Source: JBNKEI01 sp050288705 (GTDB lineage: Bacteria; Myxococcota; Myxococcia; Myxococcales; UBA5297). Taken from it: a stretch of DNA of 26,371 bases. The notes under the pieces were generated by a model that saw only the letters and a program-made list of their open reading frames with translations, was not told the DNA's origin and did no database searches. Position 1 is the first letter of the stretch; every line of letters starts with the position of its first letter. The stretch covers positions 1-26,371 of the forward strand of contig JBNKEI010000054.1 in assembly GCA_050288705.1 (NCBI GenBank). The letters are read 5' to 3'. The position numbers were made by a program, and so were the translations under genes. This document shows positions 1-9,148 of this stretch, in pieces.

Positions 1-50
1 ACTTGCAGTTTCTCTGCACAAAAGCGCTCAAACACGGTAATTAGGAGAAC

Positions 51-2747
51 ATGAAAAATGACTTCTCCTATTGCCTGAAAGAGTTTGCTCCGGTTGCTGG
101 TCGTACTGCCCAGTTTTTTGCATTAGCCGAACTCGAAAAACTTGGTTTTTCTGTCTGTCGCCTGCCGGTTAGTTTGCGGGTAGTGCTGGAATCCCTATTG
201 CGCAATTGCGATGGGCAGCGAGTACGCAAGGAAGATGTTTTGGCGCTTGCTGGTTGGCAGCCAAACGATGTACGCAGCGCGGAAGTTCCTTTTGTAGTAT
301 CGCGAATTCTCTTGCAAGATTTTACCGGGGTTCCGTTGCTCGTCGATTTGGCGGCTATGCGATCGGCAGTACAGCGTCGTAATCAAGACGTTGGACGAGT
401 AGAGCCACTTGTTCCCGTGGATTTGGTTATCGATCATTCTTCGCAGGTTAATTATTTCGGTACTCCCCAAGCTTTTGAGCAGAACCTTGAGAATGAATTT
501 CGTTTCAATCAAGCTCGTTATGAGTTTCTGCGTTGGGGTACGCAAGCTTTTAAAAAGCTGCGCATTGTCCCCCCGGGCATGGGCATTTGTCATCAGGTGA
601 ATCTGGAATACCTAGCTCAGGGAGTATGGGAGACAAACGGGGTGTTTTATCCCGACTCGCTAGTAGGAACCGATTCCCACACCACCATGATTAATGGGCT
701 AGGGGTAGTGGGCTGGGGGGTAGGAGGAATTGAAGCCGAGGCAGGAATGCTTGGGCAACCGATTTCTTTTCTTATGCCTGATGTAGTGGGAGTGCATCTT
801 GGTGGTTCGCTTTCCCAGGGAGTGACTGCTACTGACGCGGTGCTATACATTACTCAGAAATTACGACAAGCCAAAGTAGTGGGCCAATTTGTGGAGTTTC
901 ACGGAGAAGGGGCAGCCAAGCTGAGTGTTCCTGACCGGGCTATGCTTTCCAATATGGCTCCCGAATACGGGGCTACCCTGGGATATTTTGCTCCTGACGA
1001 GGAATGCTGTCGTTATCTGGAAATGACTGGCCGACCAACCGAAACAGTGCAAGCATTCCGCAACTATTATTCTGCGCAAGGTATGCTGGGAATTCCTAAA
1101 CGGGGGGAATGTGATTATTCACGCATTATCGATATTGACTTGTCGGAGGTAAAACCAAGCGTTGCCGGGCCAAAACGTCCACAAGATCGCATTGACCTAA
1201 AAGAGTTAAAAATTAGTTTTCAAGAGCAGCTTGGTTCCACGCCGACAAGCACGTCTTCTGCTAAGCCACCGGTGGCAATATTGGTTCGGCGACCTCTGGA
1301 TACCGATGCACAAAGCATTGAATTGAGAGACGGCAGCGTAGTTATTGCATCGATTACCTCCTGCACGAATACTTCTAATCCTGGGGTGATGATAGCCGCT
1401 GGCTTGTTGGCCAAAAAAGCAGTGGAGCGTGGTTTACGAGTACCCGCCGGGGTGAAAACTTCCCTGGCTCCGGGTTCTCGGGTAGTTACCGACTATTTTC
1501 AAAAAACCGGGTTGCAGTTCTATCTCGACCAGCTTGGCTTTCACTTGGTTAGTTATGGCTGTGCAACCTGTATTGGAAATTCTGGCTCTCTGGACCCGGC
1601 AATTGAAGAGGCCATTGCCAAAAGTAACCTGACCGTGGCTAGCGTGCTTTCCGGTAATCGCAATTTTGAAGCGCGGGTTCATCCCAGCATCAAGGCCAAT
1701 TTTCTAATGAGCCCTCCTTTAGTGGTGGCTTTTGCTTTGGCCGGGCGGGTAGATATCGACTTAACTAGCGAGCCACTGGGGATTGACCCACAAGGCAAGC
1801 CAGTATTCTTGCGCGAAATTTGGCCTTCTCAAAAAGAAGTAAGTGCTCTTTTGCCAGAAACCTTGGATGCCCAGGTGTATCGTAATTGTTACCAAAATGT
1901 TTACGAGCAAAATAGCAACTGGAATGCTATTCCTATTACTGAGGGCATGGTTTGTTCCTGGAACCCGCAATCTACTTATATTCAGGAGCCACCATATTTT
2001 CAGGACTTTTCGCTGGAAACTAAACCAGTCGCCAGTATCCGTTCGGCGCGGATCTTGGCTATTCTGGGTGATTCGGTGACTACCGACCATATTAGCCCGG
2101 CTGGCTCCATACATCTTCAATCACCCGCGGGAAAGTATTTGCTGGCCGCAGGTGTTCTTCCTGCAGAACTTAATAGTTACGGCTCTCGACGAGGCAATCA
2201 TCAAGTAATGATGCGGGGCACTTTTGCTAACGTGCGTATTCGCAATCGCATGGTTCCACTAGTAGAAGGAGGGTTTACTCGCCTGTATCCGCAAGAAGAA
2301 GTTACTAGCATCTTTGACGCCGCCATGAATTACCAATCGCAAGGCATACCCTTGGTGGTGTTTGCCGGTCAGGAGTATGGAACCGGTAGCTCGCGTGACT
2401 GGGCGGCTAAGGGACCGGCTCTGCTAGGAGTGCGTGTAGTCGTAGCTCAGAGCTTCGAGCGTATCCATCGTAGTAACCTGATTGGAATGGGAATATTGCC
2501 TTGTCAATTCGACGAGGGAGTAAGCGCGCAGACCTTAGGTTTAGACGGAAGCGAGACTATTGATTTACAGGGATTAGAATCGGGGGTATCCCCGCGCATG
2601 CGGTTGTTGCTGGTTATTAAGAATAGAGAAGCGCAGGAGCAACGAGTAGAAGTCACCCTGCGTATAGATACTCCCATTGAAGTGCAATACCTCACTCATG
2701 GTGGCATCATGCCTTATGTGTTGCGAGGATTGCTTCAAGGCGAGTAA
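51..2747 (+). CDS. acnA: Aconitate hydratase, AcnA/IRP1 type
   Basis: Interconverts citrate and isocitrate through cis-aconitate in the TCA cycle (cytoplasmic). The 898-residue length matches the AcnA/IRP1 class (about 890) rather than AcnB. The three [4Fe-4S] cysteines are present: C438 in SCTNTSNPG, and C504 and C507 in YGCATCIGNSG. Also visible are the substrate-site stretch VGTDSHTTMINGLGV near residue 205, GDSVTTDHISPAG near 675, and the swivel-domain motif GQEYGTGSSRDWAAKG near 775. The ATG is preceded by AGGAG at 43-47, four bases upstream. The M50 protease gene follows after 23 bp on the same strand, so the two may be cotranscribed. All expected active-site motifs are intact and nothing suggests loss of function. 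Confidence 0.97.
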   Translation: MKNDFSYCLKEFAPVAGRTAQFFALAELEKLGFSVCRLPVSLRVVLESLLRNCDGQRVRKEDVLALAGWQPNDVRSAEVPFVVSRILLQDFTGVPLLVDLAAMRSAVQRRNQDVGRVEPLVPVDLVIDHSSQVNYFGTPQAFEQNLENEFRFNQARYEFLRWGTQAFKKLRIVPPGMGICHQVNLEYLAQGVWETNGVFYPDSLVGTDSHTTMINGLGVVGWGVGGIEAEAGMLGQPISFLMPDVVGVHLGGSLSQGVTATDAVLYITQKLRQAKVVGQFVEFHGEGAAKLSVPDRAMLSNMAPEYGATLGYFAPDEECCRYLEMTGRPTETVQAFRNYYSAQGMLGIPKRGECDYSRIIDIDLSEVKPSVAGPKRPQDRIDLKELKISFQEQLGSTPTSTSSAKPPVAILVRRPLDTDAQSIELRDGSVVIASITSCTNTSNPGVMIAAGLLAKKAVERGLRVPAGVKTSLAPGSRVVTDYFQKTGLQFYLDQLGFHLVSYGCATCIGNSGSLDPAIEEAIAKSNLTVASVLSGNRNFEARVHPSIKANFLMSPPLVVAFALAGRVDIDLTSEPLGIDPQGKPVFLREIWPSQKEVSALLPETLDAQVYRNCYQNVYEQNSNWNAIPITEGMVCSWNPQSTYIQEPPYFQDFSLETKPVASIRSARILAILGDSVTTDHISPAGSIHLQSPAGKYLLAAGVLPAELNSYGSRRGNHQVMMRGTFANVRIRNRMVPLVEGGFTRLYPQEEVTSIFDAAMNYQSQGIPLVVFAGQEYGTGSSRDWAAKGPALLGVRVVVAQSFERIHRSNLIGMGILPCQFDEGVSAQTLGLDGSETIDLQGLESGVSPRMRLLLVIKNREAQEQRVEVTLRIDTPIEVQYLTHGGIMPYVLRGLLQGE

Positions 2748-2770
2748 TACCCTAATAGATTGAGGATCGA

Positions 2771-3415
2771 ATGACCCAAGAATGGTTTTTGACAAGGGTG
2801 CTGCTTCTGGTTCCACTGTTGTTGTCTTTGACAGTGCATGAATTTGCCCATGCGTGGAGCGCTTACAAACTAGGTGACGATACTGCTCGTCGTATGGGGC
2901 GCTTAACCCTTAATCCTTTGGCGCACATGGATCTATTCGGAACCTTTCTTTTGCCGCTGATGGGAGTTCCTTTCGGATGGGCCAAACCCGTTCCTATTAA
3001 CCCTGCTGGATTTTCGCGAAATATTTCCATGAGTAAAGGAATGATGGTTACTGCGGCAGCCGGACCTGTTTCTAACTTGGTTTTGGCTCTTGGCTGTGTT
3101 CTTGGGCTTCAAGTTTTGGCTAAGTTTCTGCCCGGGTTTGATAGCCCAGGCTCAGCTTTGGCGCAACTGCTAGGTTTCGCGTTTATGCTAAATATCAATC
3201 TGGCCATATTTAATCTTATTCCGGTGCCTCCATTAGACGGAAGTAGAATTCTTGAAGGCATTTTACCCTATCGATTTCGGCAATTCTGGGAGAATTTATC
3301 AAGATACTCTTTTATTATACTTATTCTTATATTCTTTTACGCCGGCTCAATTATCGAATGGCCTAGTAGAATAATAAGAGGGCTCATGGTTACGCTTGTT
3401 CAAGCTGTTATCTAG
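2771..3415 (+). CDS. Site-2 protease family (M50) membrane metalloprotease
   Basis: A 214-residue integral membrane zinc protease of the compact M50B type, which lacks PDZ domains. The zinc motif HEFAH lies at residues 23-27 in the first membrane segment. The second half of the active site is NLIPVPPLDGSRIL around residues 146-159, containing the family's N-x-x-P-x-P-x-L-D-G signature. The conserved AAAGPVSN segment is near residue 95. At least four hydrophobic segments are visible. The family cuts substrates within the membrane; the substrate of this small subgroup is generally unknown and nothing here indicates it. A GAGGAT Shine-Dalgarno at 2762-2767 supports the ATG at 2771. It lies 23 bp after the aconitase gene. 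Downstream synteny is lost because a transposase remnant follows. Confidence 0.93.
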   Translation: MTQEWFLTRVLLLVPLLLSLTVHEFAHAWSAYKLGDDTARRMGRLTLNPLAHMDLFGTFLLPLMGVPFGWAKPVPINPAGFSRNISMSKGMMVTAAAGPVSNLVLALGCVLGLQVLAKFLPGFDSPGSALAQLLGFAFMLNINLAIFNLIPVPPLDGSRILEGILPYRFRQFWENLSRYSFIILILIFFYAGSIIEWPSRIIRGLMVTLVQAVI

Positions 3416-3566
3416 TTAAGCAGGGTAAGGCGTGGTAAAACCGCCGGTACCCCATTATTTCTTGAAAACGAAGGGCTGCAAAAATCCGTTCAGGCCGAGC
3501 TTGTCGAGGCTGAAGATTTCCTCGACTTCATGCCTATGGTGTTACGCTTCTGATGAACAGCTTGAA

Positions 3567-4290
3567 CTATGCGGCTGTTCGAGGGGAAAGAGCCACATCG
3601 AATCCCAGCGTTTGCAACTTCCTTGTTGCAGAATTGATGATGCTATTTCGATATTTGTTTTCATAATGCTTCTCACCTTGTTCGACATATTCCCAACCGT
3701 ACTTTAATACTCTGTAAAATAGCAGAGCAAGCTTGTGAGCAACGACGGCGTTCGCGAAAGCAGGCCCCTTCTGGCTTCTCCGTCGTCTATAGTAGGCGCC
3801 GAGTGTCGTATGGCTGTTAGCAATAGTCTGCGCAGCAACTCGGAAAGCGTCTTCAATTCGGCTTCCTGAGAAAGTTTTTCGACTTGGTCTACGCTTACCC
3901 CCGGTTATATTATTTCGCGGGCAAATCTTCGCCCAAGATGTGAAGTTCTTTTCTGTTGGAAACTTGCTCAGGTCAAAGCCAATTTCGGAGAAGATCGTCT
4001 GAAGATTGTTAGAAGCAAAACTTGGAAGAAGAGTTAGAGCACTTCCCGCTATTTTGAAAAGCGATAGGCGAAGCGCAGGATTGTCTCGCTTATTTTTGGG
4101 CTTTGGTGCTCTTCAGGCTTGGCTTTAGTTTTAAGACTAGCCAATTGCTTAAACACCATCGACTCGCATTCTGCAATCTGCTGTTGGAGAAACTGATAGG
4201 TCGCTACTTCTTGCTTGAGGCAAAAAAGGTGTTCCTCGCGCCAATCGCCACGCAACGCCTTAAGCCCAGCGACGAAATTCCATCAGTTAA
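3567..4290 (-). pseudogene. IS110-family transposase remnant, 5' truncated and frameshifted
   Basis: Translating the minus strand in pieces gives the C-terminal half of an IS110/IS1111-type transposase. The first piece (about 4276 down to 4049) begins WNFVAGLKALRGDWREEHLF and continues FLQQQIAECES. The frame then shifts near 4040-4080. The second piece runs without a stop from about 4070 to the TAG at 3567-3569. It contains NLQTIFSEIGFDLSKFPTEK, FTSWAKICPRNNITGGK, RVAAQTIANSHTTLGAYYRR and AFANAVVAHKLALLFYRVLK, the Transposase_20 hallmarks with the conserved 'AHKLA' near the C-terminus. The N-terminal DEDD (RuvC-like) catalytic half is absent; the next gene occupies that place. A TGA interrupts the frame just upstream of the first piece. 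No ends or target duplications were recognised. Non-functional. Confidence 0.85.
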
Positions 4291-4361
4291 TGCGACGGTG
4301 ACGTCTTAGAAGCATGAATGCCACCGATTTAACCACCTTCTACCCATTGGGAGATCGTGTT

Positions 4362-5228
4362 GTGAATAAAAACACAGAAATCCTGCTTTGCTTATTGCTC
4401 TCGCTTTTATGTAGTTCAATCGGTTGTACGCTAAACAAATCAGCGAATATGAATAAAACCGATAAATCAATTTTTGCAGGCACAGGCGAGCCAGAATCAG
4501 TGGTAGGGGCAGCCACAATGGATGACCCCGCGCTGGAAAAATTGCTAGACGAGGCGGAGACACAATGGCTGGAGAGCTTCAACGAGGGGAACGGAGACGT
4601 GAGCGGCTTTTATCTTAAGAAGGCAGTCTTCTTTCCGAGCGAAGGGTCTCTGATAAGGGGACGCCAGGCGATCGCGGCGTACTACAGGAAACAGCGCATT
4701 CGCCATTGCCGGTTTCGATCTATCACTGCGGAAGCGAGGCACCGGGCGGCGCTGAACCTGGTGTATGAGATCGGCTACCTGGTTGCGGAGAATGGTACAA
4801 AGTTCAAGTATATAGTCGCTTGGAGAGAAATCGGTGACACGTGGGCTCGGGAGCTAGAGGCCATCGCTAAAACGTCTGAGTATGTGGTGGAGGACGCCTC
4901 TGGGATCGAGCGCTCTCGACAGCGCTGGATAGAGCTATGCCGGCAGCACGATCCGAACGTTCTCGTAAAGCAACTTTACGAGAAAAACGCTTACTACTAC
5001 AACCGGGAACGGGTACTCCAGGGCACCATCGCAATCGCCTCCGAATACGGCTATATGGCCGATCCGGGTTACATGCTCAATTTGGCGCCACTCTCGTTAA
5101 CATTCGTCACCTCGAACCTCGCATTCGAGATCGGGAAATGCACAGGCACGTGGGGCGGCTACTACCTACTGTGCTGGCAACGAGGCCGGGACGGTATCTG
5201 GCGGATTCTTCTGGACTCCAACGAGTGA
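4362..5228 (+). CDS. Putative lipoprotein with two DUF4440/SnoaL-like (NTF2-fold) domains
   Basis: The preferred start is GTG at 4362, with GGGAG at 4349-4353. It gives a 288-residue protein whose first 21 residues form a lipoprotein signal (N-K-N-T, then LLCLLLSLLCSSIG, with Cys22 as lipidation site). An ATG in frame at 4314 would add 16 residues ahead of the signal and is less likely. The mature part looks like two successive NTF2-like domains: one beginning with the helix LEKLLDEAETQWLESFNEGN and containing FFPSEGSLIRGRQAIAAYY, the other beginning SRQRWIELCRQHDPNVLVKQ. These resemble the DUF4440/SnoaL_3 families by layout (helix, then 'GR.AI', then beta strands ending in a W-rich segment). 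No function can be assigned. Codons are GC-rich at third positions, unlike both flanks, and the gene lies against an IS110 remnant, suggesting acquisition by transfer. Confidence 0.7.
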   Translation: MNKNTEILLCLLLSLLCSSIGCTLNKSANMNKTDKSIFAGTGEPESVVGAATMDDPALEKLLDEAETQWLESFNEGNGDVSGFYLKKAVFFPSEGSLIRGRQAIAAYYRKQRIRHCRFRSITAEARHRAALNLVYEIGYLVAENGTKFKYIVAWREIGDTWARELEAIAKTSEYVVEDASGIERSRQRWIELCRQHDPNVLVKQLYEKNAYYYNRERVLQGTIAIASEYGYMADPGYMLNLAPLSLTFVTSNLAFEIGKCTGTWGGYYLLCWQRGRDGIWRILLDSNE

Positions 5229-5232
5229 GGGT

Positions 5233-5395
5233 CTATTCAATGAGTTCCAAGTCTGGCGTCCCGCCGCTATGCAGGCTTACTAAGTCAGCCTCTGCCGACT
5301 CGAAGATCACCGCCGTTCCGTCGTCCCAGCCATACCAGCACCACGGTTGGTTATAATTCCTTCTCCCCGTGGAGAGGGCTACGCAGAGGGTCTTT
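5233..5395 (-). pseudogene. C-terminal fragment of an unidentified convergent gene
   Basis: On the minus strand an open stretch of about 54 codons runs to a TAG at 5233-5235 and ends PWCWYGWDDGTAVIFESAEA then DLVSLHSGGTPDLELIE. It has no ATG, GTG or TTG start; upstream it meets a stop at about 5405. Its stop lies only four bases from the stop of the DUF4440-like gene on the other strand, a normal arrangement for convergent genes. It shares that gene's high GC. I read it as the tail of a gene brought in with the DUF4440 gene and cut off at the junction near dnaE. Family not recognised; it could also be a chance frame. Confidence 0.4.
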
Positions 5396-5430
5396 CGCCG
5401 ACTAAATAATTACAAAACACTGACCAGCTC

Positions 5431-8400
5431 CTACAGCAATTCCGTAACTTTCTCCTCGAATATCCGATCTATTCCCAGAATCAACTCATCACTGGGAGCG
5501 ACCTTTTGGTTTTGCGGAAGAATAGTAATCTCGCTTTCCTGAGGAACAACCAATTGCAGGGCAATACCCAGGTTTCCCGGGTAGCGAGTTAATAACTCGG
5601 CCATTCGCTCTAATCTTTGGGGGGTTACTAAAGAAACTGGTAGCCGTACTTCCAGCCTTTTGGTTCGTTTAGCACGAACCTGGGCGAGGTTTTCTACTGA
5701 TTCGGCTACTATTTCCGCTTTGGGGTTTTCTTCGTCTCGCTGATCTAGCTGAATTGTTCCTTTTATTAGTACCGGGTCGTGACCTTTTAGAATTGATTCC
5801 CAATCGGCATATCCCGGACGAGCACGGCCTTTTTGCCATTTTCCGTCTATATTTTCCGAGCGAGAACCATCTTTGGATGGAAAAAATATTACGTCTACTG
5901 AACTAGTTAAATCTTCTATAGTGGCCCAAGCCATACGTTTTCCCGATTGCAGCACTTTTTCGCGCAGACCTATTACTATACCGGCAATAGTTGTTTTTTC
6001 GTCTTTGTTCAAATGTTGAATTTTACTGCACGGACTGGCGTAGCGACTTATTTCCCGAGCGTATTGTTCCAATGGATGGCCGGTTATGTAAAAACCAATG
6101 GCTTCCTTTTCCAAACGCAATCGTTCTTTTTCTGACCATTCTTCACCAGGAGCATAATCGTCGTTTTTGGTTCCCGATTTCATTTTTAGAGCGCCAAAAA
6201 GAGAAATCTGACCCACCGCCCGGTCACGTTGCTCGCTTTGTCCTCGCTCTAATGCTTTGTCAATAGAGTCAAATAAGCGTTTTCTGGCTACTTGTGTAAA
6301 ATCAAAAGCGCCGGCTTTGATTAAGCATTCTAGTACCTTGCGATTTACTTTGCGCAGATCTACTCGCTCACAAAAATCAAATAATCCTTGAAAAGGCTTG
6401 GATTTTCTTGCTGCAACAATAGTCTCGATCGCTGCTTCTCCTACGCCTTTGATGCCTCCCAAGCCAAAACGAATTTTTCCTTCTACTCCGGTGAAATCAA
6501 AGTCTGATTCATTTACGTCTGGTTGCAGAACATCAATGCCGGAAGAACGAGCTTCGCCTATATGATGCACTACTTTATCGGTATTGTCTTTTTCGCTGGA
6601 AAGAAGCGCGGCCATGAATTCCACTCTATAGTGGGCTTTAAGCCATGCAGTTTGCATGGAAATAACCGCGTAAGCTGCAGAGTGGGACTTATTAAATCCG
6701 TACTCCGCAAATTTTTCCATCATATCAAAAATTTCGCCGGCTACTTTTTCATTCACTCCGTTTTTAATACTTCCCTCCATAAAACCGGAGCGCTCTTTCT
6801 CCATAACTTCTTTTTTCTTTTTTCCCATTGCTCGGCGCAAAAGGTCGGCTCGTCCTAAGCTATATCCCGCCAAGACTTGCGAAATTTGCATAACTTGTTC
6901 TTGATAAACAATTACCCCATAAGTTTCTTTTAAAATAGGCTCTAATTTGGGGTGAGGATATTCTACTTCGCGACGCCCATGTTTGCGGTCAATGTAAAGC
7001 TCGACCATGGTAACGTCAGTTCCTGGCAGTTTTTGTTTGAGAGGTCCGGGACGATATAATGCGCCTGCAGCAATTATGTCTTCAAAACAGCTTGGTTTGA
7101 GGGCTTTCACCATTTCGGTAAAGCCCGAAGATTCCATTTGAAATATTCCCGCGGTATCGCCTTTGATCATAAGATCAAAAGCTTTTTGGTCGTTTAGTGG
7201 CAACATGTTTGCAAAAACCTGTTGCTCAGCAGGAAGTTTGCGATTTACCAAATCAATGGCATGTTGGATAACACTTAGGGTTTTTAGTCCTAAGAAGTCG
7301 AATTTAATCAATCCGGCTAATTCTACTTCATCCTTCGCAAACTGAGTAACTACCGTTTCTTCACCCGGAGGAACATATAAGGGGACAGTTCCCACTAAAG
7401 GCCGATCGGAGATTACCACTCCCGCGGCATGCATGCCTGGTTGACGGTGAAGACCTTCTAGTGCCATGGCTATTTCTAAAAGATCTTTGGTAGTAATTTC
7501 TTTTTCTTCAGTTTCTCCTGGAGAAACCATTTTGATGCCTAAAGGCTTAGGGTCATCAATGAGTTCCTTTAAACGTGGCTCACCAGCAATTCCTTTATCG
7601 GGATCGCCGAAAATAGCTTGCTTTAAATTGATTCCTAAAATTTCGGGAACCATTTTTGCGATGCGGTCGCCTTCGGAGTAAGGCAGGGTCATTACTCTAC
7701 AAACATCGCGTATTACGCTTTTAGCTTTCAACGAGCCAAAGGTTATAATTTGTCCTACATTTCCGCGACCGTACTTTTGCGTAACGTAATCAATTACTTT
7801 GCATCTATGTGTTTGGCAAAAGTCAACGTCGAAGTCAGGCATGGAGACCCGTTCGGGATTAAGAAAACGCTCGAACAGAAGTTTATACGGAATGGGATCT
7901 AAATCGGTGATACGCAAACACCACGCTACTAAAGAGCCAGCTCCGGAACCGCGACCTGGTCCTACCGGGACTCTTCCTACGTCTTTCGCCCAGTTAATAA
8001 AATCTTGAACTATAAGAAAATAGCCAGAAAACCCCATTTTTTGAATAACGCCTATTTCTAAACTTAACCGCGCTCGGTATTCGTCAGGGTCGAATGGTTC
8101 TCCTTTTTTCTTTTTTTCTTGAAAACGTTTCTCCAATCCTTCACGCGCCAGGCGGGCCATGTATTCCGATTCGTCTTCGTGGTCGGGGGGAGTAAACGAA
8201 GGAGGGTGGGGGTTTCCCAGCTTCAACTCCAAATTGCATTGCTCAGCAATCCATAGAGTATTTTCAATGGCCTGTGGGCAATGGGCAAAGGCTTCCTTCA
8301 TTTCCTGGGGGCTTTTTATATAAAGCTCGGCCATTTCGTGGCGCAGTCGTTTTTCATCGGCCAAGGTTTTTCCACTGGAAATAGCCATTAGAATTTCTTG

Positions 8401-9039
8401 CGCGCGGGCCTGGTCGCGAGAAATGTAATGGCAATCAGCAGTGGCCAAAAGACCAATGCCAGTATCTTGGGAAAGCTCTTCCAATGCTTGGTTGACTTTT
8501 ATTTGGTCGGCCATTCCATTAGGCTGTACTTCTAAAAAGAAATGTCCCGGTGCAAACAGATCACGGTATTGCAGCGCCGTGGCCTTTGCCCGGTCTCGAT
8601 TGCCACGCAGAATCAAGCTGGGGATTTCTCCTCCCAGACAAGCAGTGGCGGCAAAAAGGCCTTGAGAGTGATTGGCGAGAAGTTCTAGGTCAATTCTAGG
8701 GTTGTAGTAGTACCCTTCTTGATAAGAACGGGAGGTCAGTACGCGGAGATTGGCGTAGCCTTCTTCGTTTTTGGCCAAGAGTAGCAGATGATGTGAAGAG
8801 CGTTCCGAACGGTCCTTGCGGCCTTTGGGGGCTACATAAGCTTCTAGTCCGATAATTGGCTTGACTCCGGCGTCTTTGGCTTTGCGATAAAAATCAATCG
8901 TGCCAAACATGTTTCCGTGGTCAGTCATTGCCACCGCAGGCATTTTCAAGTCTAGGACCGTTTTGAATAGATCCTTCATGCGGATAGCGCCGTCTAGTAA
9001 ACTGTACAGGGTGTGTAAATGAAGATGAACAAAAGACAT
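5431..9039 (-). CDS. dnaE: DNA polymerase III subunit alpha
   Basis: The replicative polymerase catalytic subunit, 1202 residues (E. coli DnaE is 1160). The N-terminal PHP domain starts at residue 3 with FVHLHLHTLYSLLDGAIR and includes MTDHGNMFGTID. The polymerase core shows GPGRGSGAGSLVAWCL, the PDFDVDF motif with the catalytic aspartates at about D404 and D406, and IKFDFLGLKTL with the third catalytic aspartate. A helix-hairpin-helix-type segment (GLGGIKGVGEAAIETI) and an OB-fold (TTIAGIVIGLREKVLQSGKR onward) follow. It is the DnaE1 type, not PolC: there is no embedded exonuclease and no intein. The ATG at 9039 is preceded by a GAGAGAG purine stretch. A hairpin and 109 bp separate it from the pilin gene upstream on the same strand. 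Confidence 0.97.
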   Translation of the reverse strand: MSFVHLHLHTLYSLLDGAIRMKDLFKTVLDLKMPAVAMTDHGNMFGTIDFYRKAKDAGVKPIIGLEAYVAPKGRKDRSERSSHHLLLLAKNEEGYANLRVLTSRSYQEGYYYNPRIDLELLANHSQGLFAATACLGGEIPSLILRGNRDRAKATALQYRDLFAPGHFFLEVQPNGMADQIKVNQALEELSQDTGIGLLATADCHYISRDQARAQEILMAISSGKTLADEKRLRHEMAELYIKSPQEMKEAFAHCPQAIENTLWIAEQCNLELKLGNPHPPSFTPPDHEDESEYMARLAREGLEKRFQEKKKKGEPFDPDEYRARLSLEIGVIQKMGFSGYFLIVQDFINWAKDVGRVPVGPGRGSGAGSLVAWCLRITDLDPIPYKLLFERFLNPERVSMPDFDVDFCQTHRCKVIDYVTQKYGRGNVGQIITFGSLKAKSVIRDVCRVMTLPYSEGDRIAKMVPEILGINLKQAIFGDPDKGIAGEPRLKELIDDPKPLGIKMVSPGETEEKEITTKDLLEIAMALEGLHRQPGMHAAGVVISDRPLVGTVPLYVPPGEETVVTQFAKDEVELAGLIKFDFLGLKTLSVIQHAIDLVNRKLPAEQQVFANMLPLNDQKAFDLMIKGDTAGIFQMESSGFTEMVKALKPSCFEDIIAAGALYRPGPLKQKLPGTDVTMVELYIDRKHGRREVEYPHPKLEPILKETYGVIVYQEQVMQISQVLAGYSLGRADLLRRAMGKKKKEVMEKERSGFMEGSIKNGVNEKVAGEIFDMMEKFAEYGFNKSHSAAYAVISMQTAWLKAHYRVEFMAALLSSEKDNTDKVVHHIGEARSSGIDVLQPDVNESDFDFTGVEGKIRFGLGGIKGVGEAAIETIVAARKSKPFQGLFDFCERVDLRKVNRKVLECLIKAGAFDFTQVARKRLFDSIDKALERGQSEQRDRAVGQISLFGALKMKSGTKNDDYAPGEEWSEKERLRLEKEAIGFYITGHPLEQYAREISRYASPCSKIQHLNKDEKTTIAGIVIGLREKVLQSGKRMAWATIEDLTSSVDVIFFPSKDGSRSENIDGKWQKGRARPGYADWESILKGHDPVLIKGTIQLDQRDEENPKAEIVAESVENLAQVRAKRTKRLEVRLPVSLVTPQRLERMAELLTRYPGNLGIALQLVVPQESEITILPQNQKVAPSDELILGIDRIFEEKVTELL

Positions 9040-9099
9040 AACACTCTCTCAGTCGCTCTCTGGTCAGGGCGGCCAATGTAGTTTAGTCTTCTGTCCTAG

Positions 9100-9115
9100 C
9101 GGCAGTATTCTGCCG
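9100..9115. other. Perfect 6-bp stem hairpin between pilin gene and dnaE
   Basis: CGGCAG-TATT-CTGCCG is a perfect inverted repeat with a four-base loop. It lies 34 bp downstream of the pilin-like gene and 60 bp upstream of dnaE, both on the minus strand. No T-tract follows on either strand, so it is not a canonical intrinsic terminator. It may attenuate transcription or protect the pilin mRNA end. Confidence 0.35.
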
Positions 9116-9148
9116 ATGTCAACGGTCGGTGTGTGCTAGCAGGAACAA

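Noticed and set aside
3432..3707. Plus-strand open frame of 91 codons after the M50 gene
   Set aside because: It lies antisense to the clear IS110 transposase C-terminus, has no ribosome site and has a composition unlike a protein.
4314..4361. ATG at 4314 as start of the DUF4440-like lipoprotein
   Set aside because: It would put 16 polar residues before the lipoprotein signal; GTG 4362 has a well-placed GGGAG and starts the signal properly.
5350..5385. TCTCC-ACGG-GGAGA stem as a dnaE terminator
   Set aside because: Short stem with no T-tract on the minus strand; insufficient as a terminator.
5947..8665. Several plus-strand open frames of 60-110 codons antisense to dnaE
   Set aside because: They mirror the dnaE codons, lack ribosome sites and show no protein family features.
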